Shown piece after piece: positions 32,860 through 40,459 of a stretch of 64,000 nt of DNA. The stretch is from NCBI RefSeq assembly GCF_016925615.1, contig NZ_CP070499.1, positions 992,001 to 1,056,000 of the forward strand, in the 5' to 3' direction. The notes under the pieces are model-generated. The model saw nothing but the letters and a program-made list of their open reading frames with translations. It ran no database searches and was not told where the DNA came from. Source of the DNA: Natronosporangium hydrolyticum (GTDB lineage: Bacteria; Actinomycetota; Actinomycetes; Mycobacteriales; Micromonosporaceae). Every line of letters begins with the position of its first letter. The stretch's first letter is position 1. The position numbers were made by a program, and so were the translations under genes.

Positions 32860-33577
32860 CTACGGATTGTTGCTGCGGTGGAACATCCTACGGCTGCGGA
32901 CGGAGCTGCCGCTGTTCCTGATCATCCAGACGCTGCTCTCGGTCGGGGTGGTGCTGGGCTTCTCGTTCCTGATGCCCAGCTATGACCGGGAAACCGCGCT
33001 CTACCTCACTACCGGCGCGCCGACCGTCGCCCTGGTAACCGTGGGGATGGTGCTGGCGCCGCAGATGGTGGCCCAGCAGAAGCTCCGCGGCATGTTCGAC
33101 TACCAACGGGCGATGCCGGTGCCGCGGATGGCGATGCTCGCCGCCGATGCGACAGTGTGGATGGTGGTGGCGATCCCCGGGATGATCGCCGCGTTGTTGG
33201 TCGGCGTAGCCCGATTCGACCTCACCCTGTCGGTGAGCCCGCTGGTGCTGCCGGCGGCGCTGCTAGTGGCGCTGGTTGCGGTCTCGGTCGGGTACGCAGT
33301 CGCCTACCTGGTCAAACCGGAGGTGGTCGGCGTGATCACCAACCTGATCCTGATCATGACGATGATGTTCTCCCCGGTCAACTATCCGGCGGAACGGTTG
33401 CCAGACTGGCTCGCCGCCGCGCACCAGTTCTTGCCCTTCCAATACCTGGCCCAGGCGCTACGCGACACCCTCGACACCCCCGCCGGTGGGCTGTCGGCGG
33501 TGCCCTTCCTGGTGCTCGCCGGCTGGGCGGTGGTCGGCCTCGGCGTCACCTACCGGGTGATGACCCGCCGGGCCTGA
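32840..33577 (+). CDS. ABC-2 type permease
   Basis: 245 residues from a GTG overlapping the ATPase gene by 20 bases. About six TM segments are visible, with the ABC-2 feature near the C-terminal half (LILIMTMMFSPVNYPAERLP ... QYLAQALRDTLD). It forms the membrane part of the exporter. No substrate can be inferred. It ends before a 27-bp perfect hairpin shared with the convergent mycoredoxin gene. Confidence 0.9.
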   Translation: MPNWLRSYGLLLRWNILRLRTELPLFLIIQTLLSVGVVLGFSFLMPSYDRETALYLTTGAPTVALVTVGMVLAPQMVAQQKLRGMFDYQRAMPVPRMAMLAADATVWMVVAIPGMIAALLVGVARFDLTLSVSPLVLPAALLVALVAVSVGYAVAYLVKPEVVGVITNLILIMTMMFSPVNYPAERLPDWLAAAHQFLPFQYLAQALRDTLDTPAGGLSAVPFLVLAGWAVVGLGVTYRVMTRRA

Positions 33578-33601
33578 CCGCTCCGCCGATCGGCGGTACC
33601 G

Positions 33602-33666
33602 GTGATCAAATACCCTGCAGCTGTACGACACACCGCGGGTCGTACAGCTGCAGGGTATTTGATCAC
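33602..33666. terminator. Long perfect bidirectional hairpin
   Basis: Arms 33602-33628 and 33640-33666 are 27-bp perfect inverted copies around an 11-nt loop. It is between the convergent permease and mycoredoxin genes. The arms carry TGATCAAATACCCTGCAG and are much less GC-rich than the coding sequence, and A/T runs near the stem base supply a T-tract in both directions. Confidence 0.85.
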
Positions 33667-33697
33667 TACGGCCGGCCTGGTGCGGGCAGGCGGGTCC

Positions 33698-33937
33698 TCA
33701 GCCGGCGGCGGCCAGCTGCTCGCGTACCTGGGTGATGGTCGGGTTGGTCAGGGCGGTTCCGTCCGGGAATGTCACCGTCGGCACCGTCTGGTTACCGCCG
33801 TTGACCTTCATCACGTAGTCGGCCGCGGCCGGGTCCTGCTCGATGTCGACGACGGTGTAGCCGATGCCCTCCCGGTCCAGCTGGGCGGCGAGCCGGCGGC
33901 AGTAGCCGCACCAGGGAGTGGAGTACATGGTCAGCAC
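33698..33937 (-). CDS. mrx1: Mycoredoxin / glutaredoxin-like protein
   Basis: 79 residues from a GTG with GGAGG upstream. The active site is CGYC at 10-13 (STPWCGYCRRLAAQLD), then VDIEQDPAAADYV and the cis-Pro TVPTVTFPDG. Mycoredoxin-1 reduces mycothiol mixed disulfides on proteins, with electrons from mycothiol and Mtr. M. tuberculosis Mrx1 (Rv3198A) sits in the same place, next to uvrD2. It is divergent from uvrD2 with 89 bases between starts. Confidence 0.92.
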   Translation of the reverse strand: MLTMYSTPWCGYCRRLAAQLDREGIGYTVVDIEQDPAAADYVMKVNGGNQTVPTVTFPDGTALTNPTITQVREQLAAAG

Positions 33938-34026
33938 GGGGGACCTCCAAGATCAGAAAGTCGGCGAACGGGGGGTTCGCCACTACCTTTGGGCAACGTC
34001 AGGTACGACTGCGATGATGCCTGACT

Positions 34027-36129
34027 GTGGCGGATGACGCAGCGGCGCAGGTGTTGGCAGGGCTGGACCCGGAGCAACGGGCCGCGGTGACCGCACCGGC
34101 CGGACCGGTCTGCATCCTGGCCGGTGCCGGCACCGGCAAGACCAGGGCGATCACTCGGCGAATCGCGTACCGAGTGGTCAGCGGTGAGATCGACCCGAGA
34201 CGCATCCTCGCGGTGACCTTCACCGCCCGGGCCGCCGGCCAGCTGCGGGAGCGGCTGGCCCAGCTGGGCGCCGACGGGGTGCAGGCGCGCACCTTCCACG
34301 CCGCCGGGCTGCGGCAGCTGCGTTACTTCGCCCCCCGGCTGCTCGCCGGCCGGCAGATGCCGGAGCTGGTCGATAGTAAGGCCCGGCTGGTGACGCTGGC
34401 GGCGGCCCGGGCCAGTCTGCGGGCAGACCGGACCACCGCCCGGGACCTGGCCAGTGAGATCGAATGGGCCAAGGCGAACCTGGTCGAGCCGGGAGAGTAT
34501 GCCGCTGCGGCGGTCAAGGCACAGCGGGAACCCCCGTTCGAGGCGGCGAAGGTGGGCGAGGTCTTCACCGCGTACGAGGAGTTGAAGCGTGCCCGCGGGT
34601 TGATCGACTTCGAGGACATGCTGCGGGCGGCGGTCTGGGGGATCGAGGAGCACCCGGACGTCGCCGAGCAGATCCGCTCCCAGTACCGCCACTTCGTGGT
34701 CGACGAGTATCAGGACGTCAACCCGCTGCAGCAACGGCTGCTCGACGCCTGGCTCGGCGGGCGCCGGGACCTGACCGTAGTCGGCGACGCCAGTCAGACG
34801 ATCTACTCGTTCACCGGCGCGAGCGCTACCTATCTGGTGGACTTTCCGCGGCGGTTCCGGGACGCGGTGGTGGTCCGGCTGGTCCGCGACTATCGCTCCA
34901 CGCCGCAGGTGGTGACGCTCGCTAACAACGTCATCTCCCAGGCCCGCGGGGGCGAAGCCCGGCTGCGGGTGGCGTTGCAGGGGCAACGGCCGCCGGGGCC
35001 GGAGCCCGACCTGCGGATCTTCTCTGACGAGCCGGCCGAGGCGGCGGCGGTCGCCGCGCGCTGCCGAGAACTGGTCGCCGCGGGCACCCCCGCGCGCGAG
35101 ATCGCGGTGCTGTTCCGGACCAATGCCCAATCCCAGGCGTACGAGGAGGCGCTGGCGGAGGTCGGAGTGCCGGCGGTGGTGACCGGCGCTGCGCGGTTCT
35201 TCGAACGGCCGGAGGTACGGCAGGCGACGATGGCGCTGCGGGCCGCCGCGAAGAGCCCGCCGGTGCCGGACGAGCCGCTGCCGGCGCAGGTTACCGAGGC
35301 GCTGGTGGCGACCGGTTGGCAGCCGGACGCGCCGCCCGGCGGCGGCGCCGCCCGCGAACGGTGGGAGGCGCTGGCCGCGCTGGTGACGCTCGCGGAGGAG
35401 GTGGCCTCGTCGTCGTTGGCGGACTTCTGTGCCGAACTGGCGCGGCGGGAAGCTATCCAACACACCCCTACTGTGGAGGGCGTGACGTTGGCGAGCCTGC
35501 ACTCGGCCAAAGGGTTGGAGTGGGACGCGGTGTTCCTGGTCGGACTCGCCGAAGGCACCCTGCCGACCACGTACGCCCGGACCGACGAGGCGGTCGAGGA
35601 GGAGCGCCGGCTGCTCTACGTCGGGATCACCCGGGCCCGCCAGTGGCTGTGGTTGTCGTACGGGCAGTCCCGTTCGCCGGGCGGGCGGGCCCGGCGGCCG
35701 TGCCGGTTCCTGCCGCAGCTGGCCGGCTCCGCGGCGGCTTCGGACAGCGGCGATCCCGCGCAGCGGCGGGCGGCCCGGCGCCGCAATCAGGTGGTCGCGT
35801 GCCGGGTCTGCGGCGCGACGCTGTTCGCCGGTGCGGACCGCAAGCTGGGCCGGTGCCCTGACTGCCCGTCCGATCGCGACGAAGAGCTCTACGAGCGGTT
35901 GCGGGAGTGGCGGCGGGTGGTCGCCGGCGAGCAGCACGTCCCGGCGTACGTCGTCTTCACCGATGCGACGATGGCGGCGTTGGCAGAGCGTTCGCCGCAG
36001 ACGGTGGCGGAGCTCTCCGCGATCGGTGGGATCGGCCCCCGCAAGATCGAGCAGTACGGCGAGGCCGTGATCGCGTTGGTGGCGGGCGCTTCCGTGGCCC
36101 AGGTAACAAATTTGCCACCACCCCAGTAA
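34027..36129 (+). CDS. uvrD2: ATP-dependent DNA helicase UvrD2
   Basis: 700 residues, the length of mycobacterial UvrD2, from a GTG without a clear Shine-Dalgarno. Superfamily 1 motifs: GAGTGKTR (Walker A), TFTARAAGQLRERL, DEYQDVNPLQ (motif II), and YVGITRARQWLWLSY (motif VI). The UvrD2-specific tetracysteine is C592, C595, C610 and C613. An HRDC domain follows at about 625-700 (AYVVFTDATMAALAERSPQT ... GIGPRKIEQYG). It unwinds DNA in repair or replication and is essential in mycobacteria. It is the third UvrD-like helicase in this window, and whiB7 follows in the same orientation. Confidence 0.96.
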   Translation: MADDAAAQVLAGLDPEQRAAVTAPAGPVCILAGAGTGKTRAITRRIAYRVVSGEIDPRRILAVTFTARAAGQLRERLAQLGADGVQARTFHAAGLRQLRYFAPRLLAGRQMPELVDSKARLVTLAAARASLRADRTTARDLASEIEWAKANLVEPGEYAAAAVKAQREPPFEAAKVGEVFTAYEELKRARGLIDFEDMLRAAVWGIEEHPDVAEQIRSQYRHFVVDEYQDVNPLQQRLLDAWLGGRRDLTVVGDASQTIYSFTGASATYLVDFPRRFRDAVVVRLVRDYRSTPQVVTLANNVISQARGGEARLRVALQGQRPPGPEPDLRIFSDEPAEAAAVAARCRELVAAGTPAREIAVLFRTNAQSQAYEEALAEVGVPAVVTGAARFFERPEVRQATMALRAAAKSPPVPDEPLPAQVTEALVATGWQPDAPPGGGAARERWEALAALVTLAEEVASSSLADFCAELARREAIQHTPTVEGVTLASLHSAKGLEWDAVFLVGLAEGTLPTTYARTDEAVEEERRLLYVGITRARQWLWLSYGQSRSPGGRARRPCRFLPQLAGSAAASDSGDPAQRRAARRRNQVVACRVCGATLFAGADRKLGRCPDCPSDRDEELYERLREWRRVVAGEQHVPAYVVFTDATMAALAERSPQTVAELSAIGGIGPRKIEQYGEAVIALVAGASVAQVTNLPPPQ

Positions 36130-36134
36130 TTCGA

Positions 36135-36163
36135 TTGCGCGGGGCACGGGGCGGGCGTAGCGT
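36135..36163 (+). promoter_or_regulatory. whiB7 promoter
   Basis: TTGCGC at 36135-36140 and TAGCGT at 36158-36163 are separated by exactly 17 bp. The AT-rich TAATTC directly upstream of the -35 (about 36128-36133) fits the AT-hook contact site known from WhiB7-autoregulated promoters. The expected transcript starts near 36170 and has a leader of about 465 bases. Confidence 0.65.
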
Positions 36164-36238
36164 GACCTGAAGCCGACCAGATGGCTCGCAACTACCGGTT
36201 GCGGTGCTGTTTCGAGATCAGGACAGGAGGTGTTGACA

Positions 36239-36529
36239 GTGAAGAACGAACTTTCCATGCGGCAGCTGTCGATGCCTGCTGTCGTCGCCCCGGCGCACCA
36301 CAGTGATCTCCTCCCGCCCCACCACTCGGTGGGTCAGTCGGCCCTGCAGAAGTCGGCGCCGGTGGCGTCGCGACTGCGGGTTCGTGGAGTTCGGATCACT
36401 GGTGCCGCCGCACGGCACGCTGCCGCTGTGGGTCGTTTCGCTGGTTCTGCCGCCTTCGGTGGCCTCACCAACGGCAACGCCTACATGGGTGATGTGCGCG
36501 GAGTCCCACCTCGAGGGAGACCGGTCTAG
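36239..36529 (+). CDS. whiB7 leader upstream ORF
   Basis: 96 codons from a GTG that has a near-perfect CAGGAGG eight bases upstream; an in-frame GTG at 36230 overlaps the site. The product (VKNELSMRQLSMPAVVAPAH at the start, basic and Gly/Arg-rich at the end) resembles no family I know. The TAG stop lies in the left arm of a small hairpin and 25 bases before the attenuator stem. Translation of an upstream ORF controls whiB7 attenuation in mycobacteria, where the ORF is much shorter, so coding here is inferred from the ribosome site and position. Confidence 0.55.
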   Translation: MKNELSMRQLSMPAVVAPAHHSDLLPPHHSVGQSALQKSAPVASRLRVRGVRITGAAARHAAAVGRFAGSAAFGGLTNGNAYMGDVRGVPPRGRPV

Positions 36530-36596
36530 TCGCTAGACCACCGGCTCACCTCGAGGCCGCGGAACCCGTACACCGGGATCCGCGGCCTTAGTTATT
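36507..36596 (+). promoter_or_regulatory. whiB7 transcription attenuator (hairpin, competing repeats and terminator)
   Basis: Three elements follow one another. A hairpin with arms 36523-36529 and 36533-36539 contains the uORF stop. The repeats CCTCGAGG at about 36509 and 36549 are self-complementary and can pair with one another. A terminator with a 10-bp stem (36554-36563 with 36579-36588) plus an inner CCCG/CGGG is followed by TTAGTTATT. The second repeat overlaps the terminator base, so the two pairings are mutually exclusive. Confidence 0.7.
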
Positions 36597-36636
36597 GCCA
36601 AGAGTTCGATCAGAGCAAAGGAGAGGTGACCGGAAG

Positions 36637-37011
36637 ATGAGCCTGGCGCCGGCGCCAACGCTACGGCCCGCCCCACGGGTCGGGCAGGACGCGCTGCCCT
36701 GCCGGAACTTCGACCCTGACCTGTGGTTCTCTGACGCCCCGGCGCAGCTGGAGCTGGCGAAGTCGCTCTGCGGCGGTTGCCCGCTGCGGCTGGAGTGCCT
36801 GGCCGGAGCGGCGGAACGACAGGAGCCCTGGGGTGTCTGGGGCGGCGAGATCTTCGAGCACGGACAGGTCGTGGCCCGCAAGCGGCCGCGTGGCCGGCCG
36901 CGCAAGGAGGATGTCGCCCGCGACGCCGCGCTGCGGGATGAGGCCGCAGCCCGAACCGCCCGCGCAGTCGAGGCGGTCGACGCACGTCAAGCATTGCGAC
37001 TGGCCGCCTGA
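36637..37011 (+). CDS. whiB7: WhiB7 redox-sensing transcriptional activator of intrinsic antibiotic resistance
   Basis: 124 residues from the ATG at 36637, with AAGGAG about 13 bases upstream. The Fe-S ligands are C22, C45, C48 and C54, followed by EPWGVWGG at 63-70, which contacts sigma A. The AT-hook RPRGRPRK at 83-90 is the WhiB7 hallmark that separates it from other Wbl proteins. It activates resistance genes and its own promoter when translation is inhibited. Placement after uvrD2 is the conserved one. A long attenuator leader precedes it, and a bidirectional hairpin follows at 37200. Confidence 0.95.
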   Translation: MSLAPAPTLRPAPRVGQDALPCRNFDPDLWFSDAPAQLELAKSLCGGCPLRLECLAGAAERQEPWGVWGGEIFEHGQVVARKRPRGRPRKEDVARDAALRDEAAARTARAVEAVDARQALRLAA

Positions 37012-37199
37012 GTTCGGCCGGTACTACCCGAAAGGTTTTGCAGCATGTGGCACGTACCTGAGACCTATCTACTTTCTGAACTCTTGTCCCGAGCACGAAT
37101 GTCTGGCCGGCGTGCGGCCGGGCGGCCTGCTCGACAGGTAGCTCAGTCCGCCCGCCGGACGCACAGTCGCCGGCTCGGCGGGCAACGACATTGATCCAT

Positions 37200-37251
37200 C
37201 GCCAGCGAGGGCGGCGCCGGCCGAGGGGGGCCGGTGCCGCCCACGCTGGCG
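37200..37251. terminator. Bidirectional hairpin between whiB7 and the ABC1 kinase gene
   Basis: Arms 37200-37222 and 37229-37251 pair over 23 positions with one A/A mismatch and one wobble, loop 6 nt. The stretch 37012-37199 before it holds no gene; a shorter GC stem is possible at 37151-37182. Confidence 0.75.
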
Positions 37252-37256
37252 GGCAA

Positions 37257-38585
37257 TTACTCGGTCGCCACGAAACCGGGTAGCCAGCGCTCCAGTACGG
37301 CGCGGTAGGCCGCCGCCGCCTCCAACTGGCACAGCACCCCGATCGAGCCCATAGTCACCCGATGGATGAGCAAGTAGGACGGCGGCAACGTCAACTGTCG
37401 TCCGAGCGAGTAGGCCGGACTGCGAGGGCTCGCGATCCGGGCCGCCTCGTTGCGCAGCCAGGCGCGGGTGAACTGGAATTGATCCGCCCGGACCGGCTCC
37501 AACATGGGCAGCAGATAGGCGAGGACCTCGGCCGGGTCTACGTCGATATCCGGCTTGATGAATCCCTCGTCGCGCAGCCCTTGGAAGACGCCGTCGGCGT
37601 CGCCGTCGAGCGCCAGCCGGACCAGCCGCCCGATCGGCTCCGGGTGGCCCTCCGGCAGGCGGGCGACCGCGCCGAAGTCCACCACGCCCAACCGCCCGTC
37701 GGCGAGGATCCGGAAGTTGCCCGGGTGCGGATCGGCGTGTAACAGACCGGCCCGCTGCGGGGCCGAGAAGTGCAGCACCGCCAGCAATCGACCGGCGTGG
37801 TCGCGCTGTTCCGGTGACCCCTCCGCGATGATCTCCGCCAGTGGGGTGCCGTCGAGCCACTCGGTCACCAGCACCCGGTCGGCGGCGGCGACGACCGCGG
37901 GCACCATGATCTCCTCGTCGTCGGCGTAGGCCGCGGCGAAGGCCCGTTGCGACTCCGCCTCCAGCTGGTAGTCGAGCTCTTCGCCGACGCGGGCCCGCAA
38001 CTCGGTGACGAGCGGCTTGGCGTCGATCCCGGGTTGAATCACCCGGAACAACCCGGCCATCCGGGACAGCTGCGCCAGATCGGAGGTGAGCGCCTCCCCG
38101 GCGCCCGGGTACTGCACCTTCACCGCGACCCGGCGGATGGTTCCGGTCTCGTCCCGCCAGCTGCCGCGGTGGACCTGACCGATGCTCGCCGCGGCGGCGG
38201 GCTCGTCCTCGAACTCGACGAGGCGCTCCTGCCAGTCCGCACCGAGCTGCTCGGTGAGGACCTTGTGCACCGTGGCCGCCGGCATCGGCGGTGCGGCCTC
38301 CTGCAGCTTCGTCAGCGCCTGCCGGTAGGGCCCGGCGAGCTCCTCCGGCAGTGCGGCTTCGAAGATACTCATCGCCTGGCCGACCTTCATGGCGCCGCCC
38401 TTGAGCTCCCCGAGCACCCGGAACAGGTGTTCGGCGGTGCGGTGCTGCACCTCCGGTGTGATCACCTCGGTGGCGAAGCCGGTCACCCGGCGGCCGAGGC
38501 CGAGCGCGGCCCGGCCTGCGAACCCCAGCGGTAGGCCCGCGAGGCGGGCAGTGCGGTTGACCGCTCGGCGGGGGATATCACTCAT
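37257..38585 (-). CDS. ABC1/AarF (UbiB-family) atypical kinase
   Basis: 442 residues from the ATG at 38585; a longer frame runs into tandem repeats and is rejected. Family features are the KxGQ motif (GGAMKVGQAMSIFEAALPEE), the VAVKVQYPGAGE lysine strand, the VTEWLDGTPL hinge, HADPHPGNF (catalytic loop) and VVDFGAVARLP (metal Asp). UbiB proteins support quinone or lipid homeostasis at the membrane by an ATPase activity that is still debated. It matches Rv3197, where it is transcribed next to whiB7 and the E1-like gene upstream. Confidence 0.93.
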   Translation of the reverse strand: MSDIPRRAVNRTARLAGLPLGFAGRAALGLGRRVTGFATEVITPEVQHRTAEHLFRVLGELKGGAMKVGQAMSIFEAALPEELAGPYRQALTKLQEAAPPMPAATVHKVLTEQLGADWQERLVEFEDEPAAAASIGQVHRGSWRDETGTIRRVAVKVQYPGAGEALTSDLAQLSRMAGLFRVIQPGIDAKPLVTELRARVGEELDYQLEAESQRAFAAAYADDEEIMVPAVVAAADRVLVTEWLDGTPLAEIIAEGSPEQRDHAGRLLAVLHFSAPQRAGLLHADPHPGNFRILADGRLGVVDFGAVARLPEGHPEPIGRLVRLALDGDADGVFQGLRDEGFIKPDIDVDPAEVLAYLLPMLEPVRADQFQFTRAWLRNEAARIASPRSPAYSLGRQLTLPPSYLLIHRVTMGSIGVLCQLEAAAAYRAVLERWLPGFVATE

Positions 38586-38625
38586 CTGACGATTGTGCCC
38601 GACGCGGCGCGGATGGCCGATGGTC

Positions 38626-38691
38626 GCGACCACCCCGCCAGCGCCCCGCGACCACCCCGCCAGCGCCCCGCGACCACCCCGCCGGCGCCCC
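38626..38691. repeat. 22-bp tandem repeat, three units
   Basis: Units start at 38626, 38648 and 38670. The first two are identical and the third has one change at its middle (CCGG for CCAG). It lies between the ABC1 kinase start and the end of the E1-like gene. Confidence 0.85.
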
Positions 38692-38697
38692 GGGGCG

Positions 38698-39873
38698 TCA
38701 CTGGGGCGACGCCCCGACCGGCCGCGGGCGGGACCTGAGGTAGCGGTCGAAGCAGGCACACTCCGGGTGCGGTGGCCAGCTGCGGCGACGCGGCTGGCCC
38801 GGGGCGACGATCTCCAGGCTGGCGCCCAGGGTGCCCGGGGTGCCGCCGTCGAGCCAGCACAGCGCCTCGCCGACCGCGAAGCCGGCGGCGGTCAAGATGG
38901 TGGCGGTGGAGCACGGCTCGTTGGCGGGCTGGGCCAGCTGCGAGGCGACCTCCGGCCACTCCGGGTCTCGATCTCGCCGGTGCAGGTCGAGGCAGTTCAG
39001 GCAGGGCCCGCCGGTGGGCGGTACGAACGGTCCGATCACGGCGGCGGCGTCGCGGACGCCGATGGCGAGGTGTGCTAGCCGGTGCCGAGCGTAGCCCTCG
39101 GCGATCAGATTCGCCGGGCCGGCGCCGCCGACCTGGACCACCAGGCTGGTGTCGCGGCGCCGAGGCGCCCAGGTACGGGTGTCCGGGGCCGCCCGGGTGA
39201 TCGACTCGGCGATCTCCGGGTCGATGGGAGGCGGGGGCCCGCCGGCCGCGGGGTCTGGCGGGGCGGGCAGGCCGGTGGTGCCGCGGGCCGGTGGTCGTCG
39301 CTCGGGGACCTTGGCCGGGGCGGCGATGGTCGGGGCCGGGACGATGCTGGGCGCGACATGGCCGACCCCGGCCTGGGCGAGTGCGACCGCCACCGGGGCG
39401 GCGAGCGGCCCGTAGCCGGTGACCAGCACCCGGGCGGCGGCCCGCCGCCGCAGCAGCTGGGCGGGGGTGCGGTTCGACTCGGCCCGGCGCAGGGCGAGCG
39501 CGCTCGCTTCGGCGGTGAGGCGTCGCCGGGCCGTCGCCGGCAGGCTGTTCGGCAGCAGCGCCTGGGCTCCCATCAGCAGCCCGGCCCGGGTCAGCGAGTT
39601 CAGCAGGGCCAGCGCGTCGGACTCCGCCACCCCGTACCGCTGGGCGGCGGTGGTAAGCACCGAGCGCTGGGACCGACCGCCGTCGAGCAGGTCGAGCAGC
39701 CGGGCGACCGCGGGGTTGGGGAGGTCAAGGACTACCGCGCGGGCGGGGTCGGTGCCTAGTTGCAGCCGGTTCGTGCCGCGCCAGATCCGCCGTAGGCCAG
39801 GTAGCAGCGTCGGCCGCGGTAGCGAGGCCGACGACGGGCTGGGGACCGCGGCGGTGTGTGAAGTGCTTCCCAT
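38698..39873 (-). CDS. TOMM-related E1-like (ThiF-fold) protein, function unknown
   Basis: 391 residues. The N-terminal about 130 residues look like a winged-helix/peptide-binding region (LPGLRRIWRGTNRLQLGTDP, then RAVVLDLPNPAVARLLDLLD). A Rossmann-like strand follows (ARVLVTGYGPLAAPVAVALA), then a Pro/Ala-rich insert and the E1-like C-terminus with a zinc site formed by C291, C294 (PCLNC) and C372, C374 (CAC). Similar proteins serve as cyclodehydratase partners for azoline peptides, but no precursor, YcaO protein or dehydrogenase is nearby, and the Rossmann glycines are partly lost. It corresponds in position to Rv3196. Three DnaA boxes lie just upstream. Confidence 0.8.
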   Translation of the reverse strand: MGSTSHTAAVPSPSSASLPRPTLLPGLRRIWRGTNRLQLGTDPARAVVLDLPNPAVARLLDLLDGGRSQRSVLTTAAQRYGVAESDALALLNSLTRAGLLMGAQALLPNSLPATARRRLTAEASALALRRAESNRTPAQLLRRRAAARVLVTGYGPLAAPVAVALAQAGVGHVAPSIVPAPTIAAPAKVPERRPPARGTTGLPAPPDPAAGGPPPPIDPEIAESITRAAPDTRTWAPRRRDTSLVVQVGGAGPANLIAEGYARHRLAHLAIGVRDAAAVIGPFVPPTGGPCLNCLDLHRRDRDPEWPEVASQLAQPANEPCSTATILTAAGFAVGEALCWLDGGTPGTLGASLEIVAPGQPRRRSWPPHPECACFDRYLRSRPRPVGASPQ

Positions 39874-39914
39874 GCCCTAACACGCTGTCACCGGGGGTCA
39901 CGCACTGCGTCAAG

Positions 39915-39976
39915 TTATCCACAGGGTCCGTCGGTAATACCGTGGGTTGTCCACAGATCTCGCCTGGTTATCCACA
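39915..39976 (+). promoter_or_regulatory. Cluster of three DnaA boxes
   Basis: TTATCCACA at 39915-39923, TTGTCCACA at 39947-39955 and TTATCCACA at 39968-39976, all in the same orientation. The start-to-start spacings are 32 and 21 bp, about three and two helical turns. An 11-bp palindrome CGGTAATACCG lies between the first two. The block is in the 213-base gap upstream of the E1-like gene (minus). Confidence 0.8.
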
Positions 39977-40086
39977 GGGAAGGTGGCTCCGAGTCGGGGA
40001 GTTGACAACTGAACGTGACTGGTCTGGCCCAGTCCCAGTTGGCTGCTGCCTGCTGGTTGCTGCCAGGCCGCGGACCCGGCGGGCGG

Positions 40087-40248
40087 TCAGGCGCGGCCGA
40101 GGATCCGGTTGACGGTGGTGCCGCAGACCGGGCAGGGCCCTTTCGCCATTCGCATTCCGGTCTTTGAGATGGCGACGGTGCCCTCGAAGTCCCGCTTCTC
40201 CTTGCACTTGACACAGTAACCGTTGTACGTCTGGGCCGTTTCGGCCAC
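40087..40248 (-). CDS. DUF5679 zinc-ribbon protein
   Basis: 53 residues from the GTG at 40248, preceded by a G-rich tract; a longer frame upstream is not supported. The sequence YCVKCKEKRDFEGTV ... GPCPVCGTTVNRILG has the four-Cys pattern C12, C15, C39 and C42 of a zinc ribbon. This small family is widespread in actinobacteria and its role is not known. Lys/Arg-rich segments between the Cys pairs suggest RNA or ribosome contact, but that is speculation. The stretch 40249-40459 upstream has no gene and should hold promoters for this gene and the divergent peptidase. Confidence 0.85.
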   Translation of the reverse strand: MAETAQTYNGYCVKCKEKRDFEGTVAISKTGMRMAKGPCPVCGTTVNRILGRA

Positions 40249-40459
40249 GTCCCCACCCCTTTGTCCGAGTTGCGGCCGGGTCGCCGCACTCCGAGCAGTG
40301 TGCCTGCCGTGATGCCCGACGCAAAGAAGGTGGAAAGTGACACGCCGGACACTGGTCGCATACTCGACAGATCCTCGAGCAACAGTAGCGGGAACCGGCC
40401 GTATGCCGCTAGGTTGCGGTCGTGAGCAGTAACGTTGCGGCGGTGGCCGCCATCCGCTG

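Noticed and set aside
33931-36258. 775-codon minus-strand frame over uvrD2
   Set aside because: Antisense of UvrD2 with His/Arg/Gln/Pro bias. The plus-strand protein has every SF1 motif, the tetracysteine and HRDC.
36303-36536. Second overlapping open frame in the whiB7 leader
   Set aside because: No Shine-Dalgarno at its ATG; the GTG at 36239 in the other frame has a strong site and a stop at the attenuator.
39874-40086. Chromosome origin of replication
   Set aside because: Three DnaA boxes are real, but there is no dnaA/dnaN pair, no AT-rich unwinding region and few boxes. I report it as a DnaA-box cluster.
38698-40248. TOMM/azoline RiPP cluster
   Set aside because: Only an E1-like protein is present. 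No YcaO, precursor peptide, dehydrogenase or transporter adjoins it, and the location is the conserved Rv3196 position.
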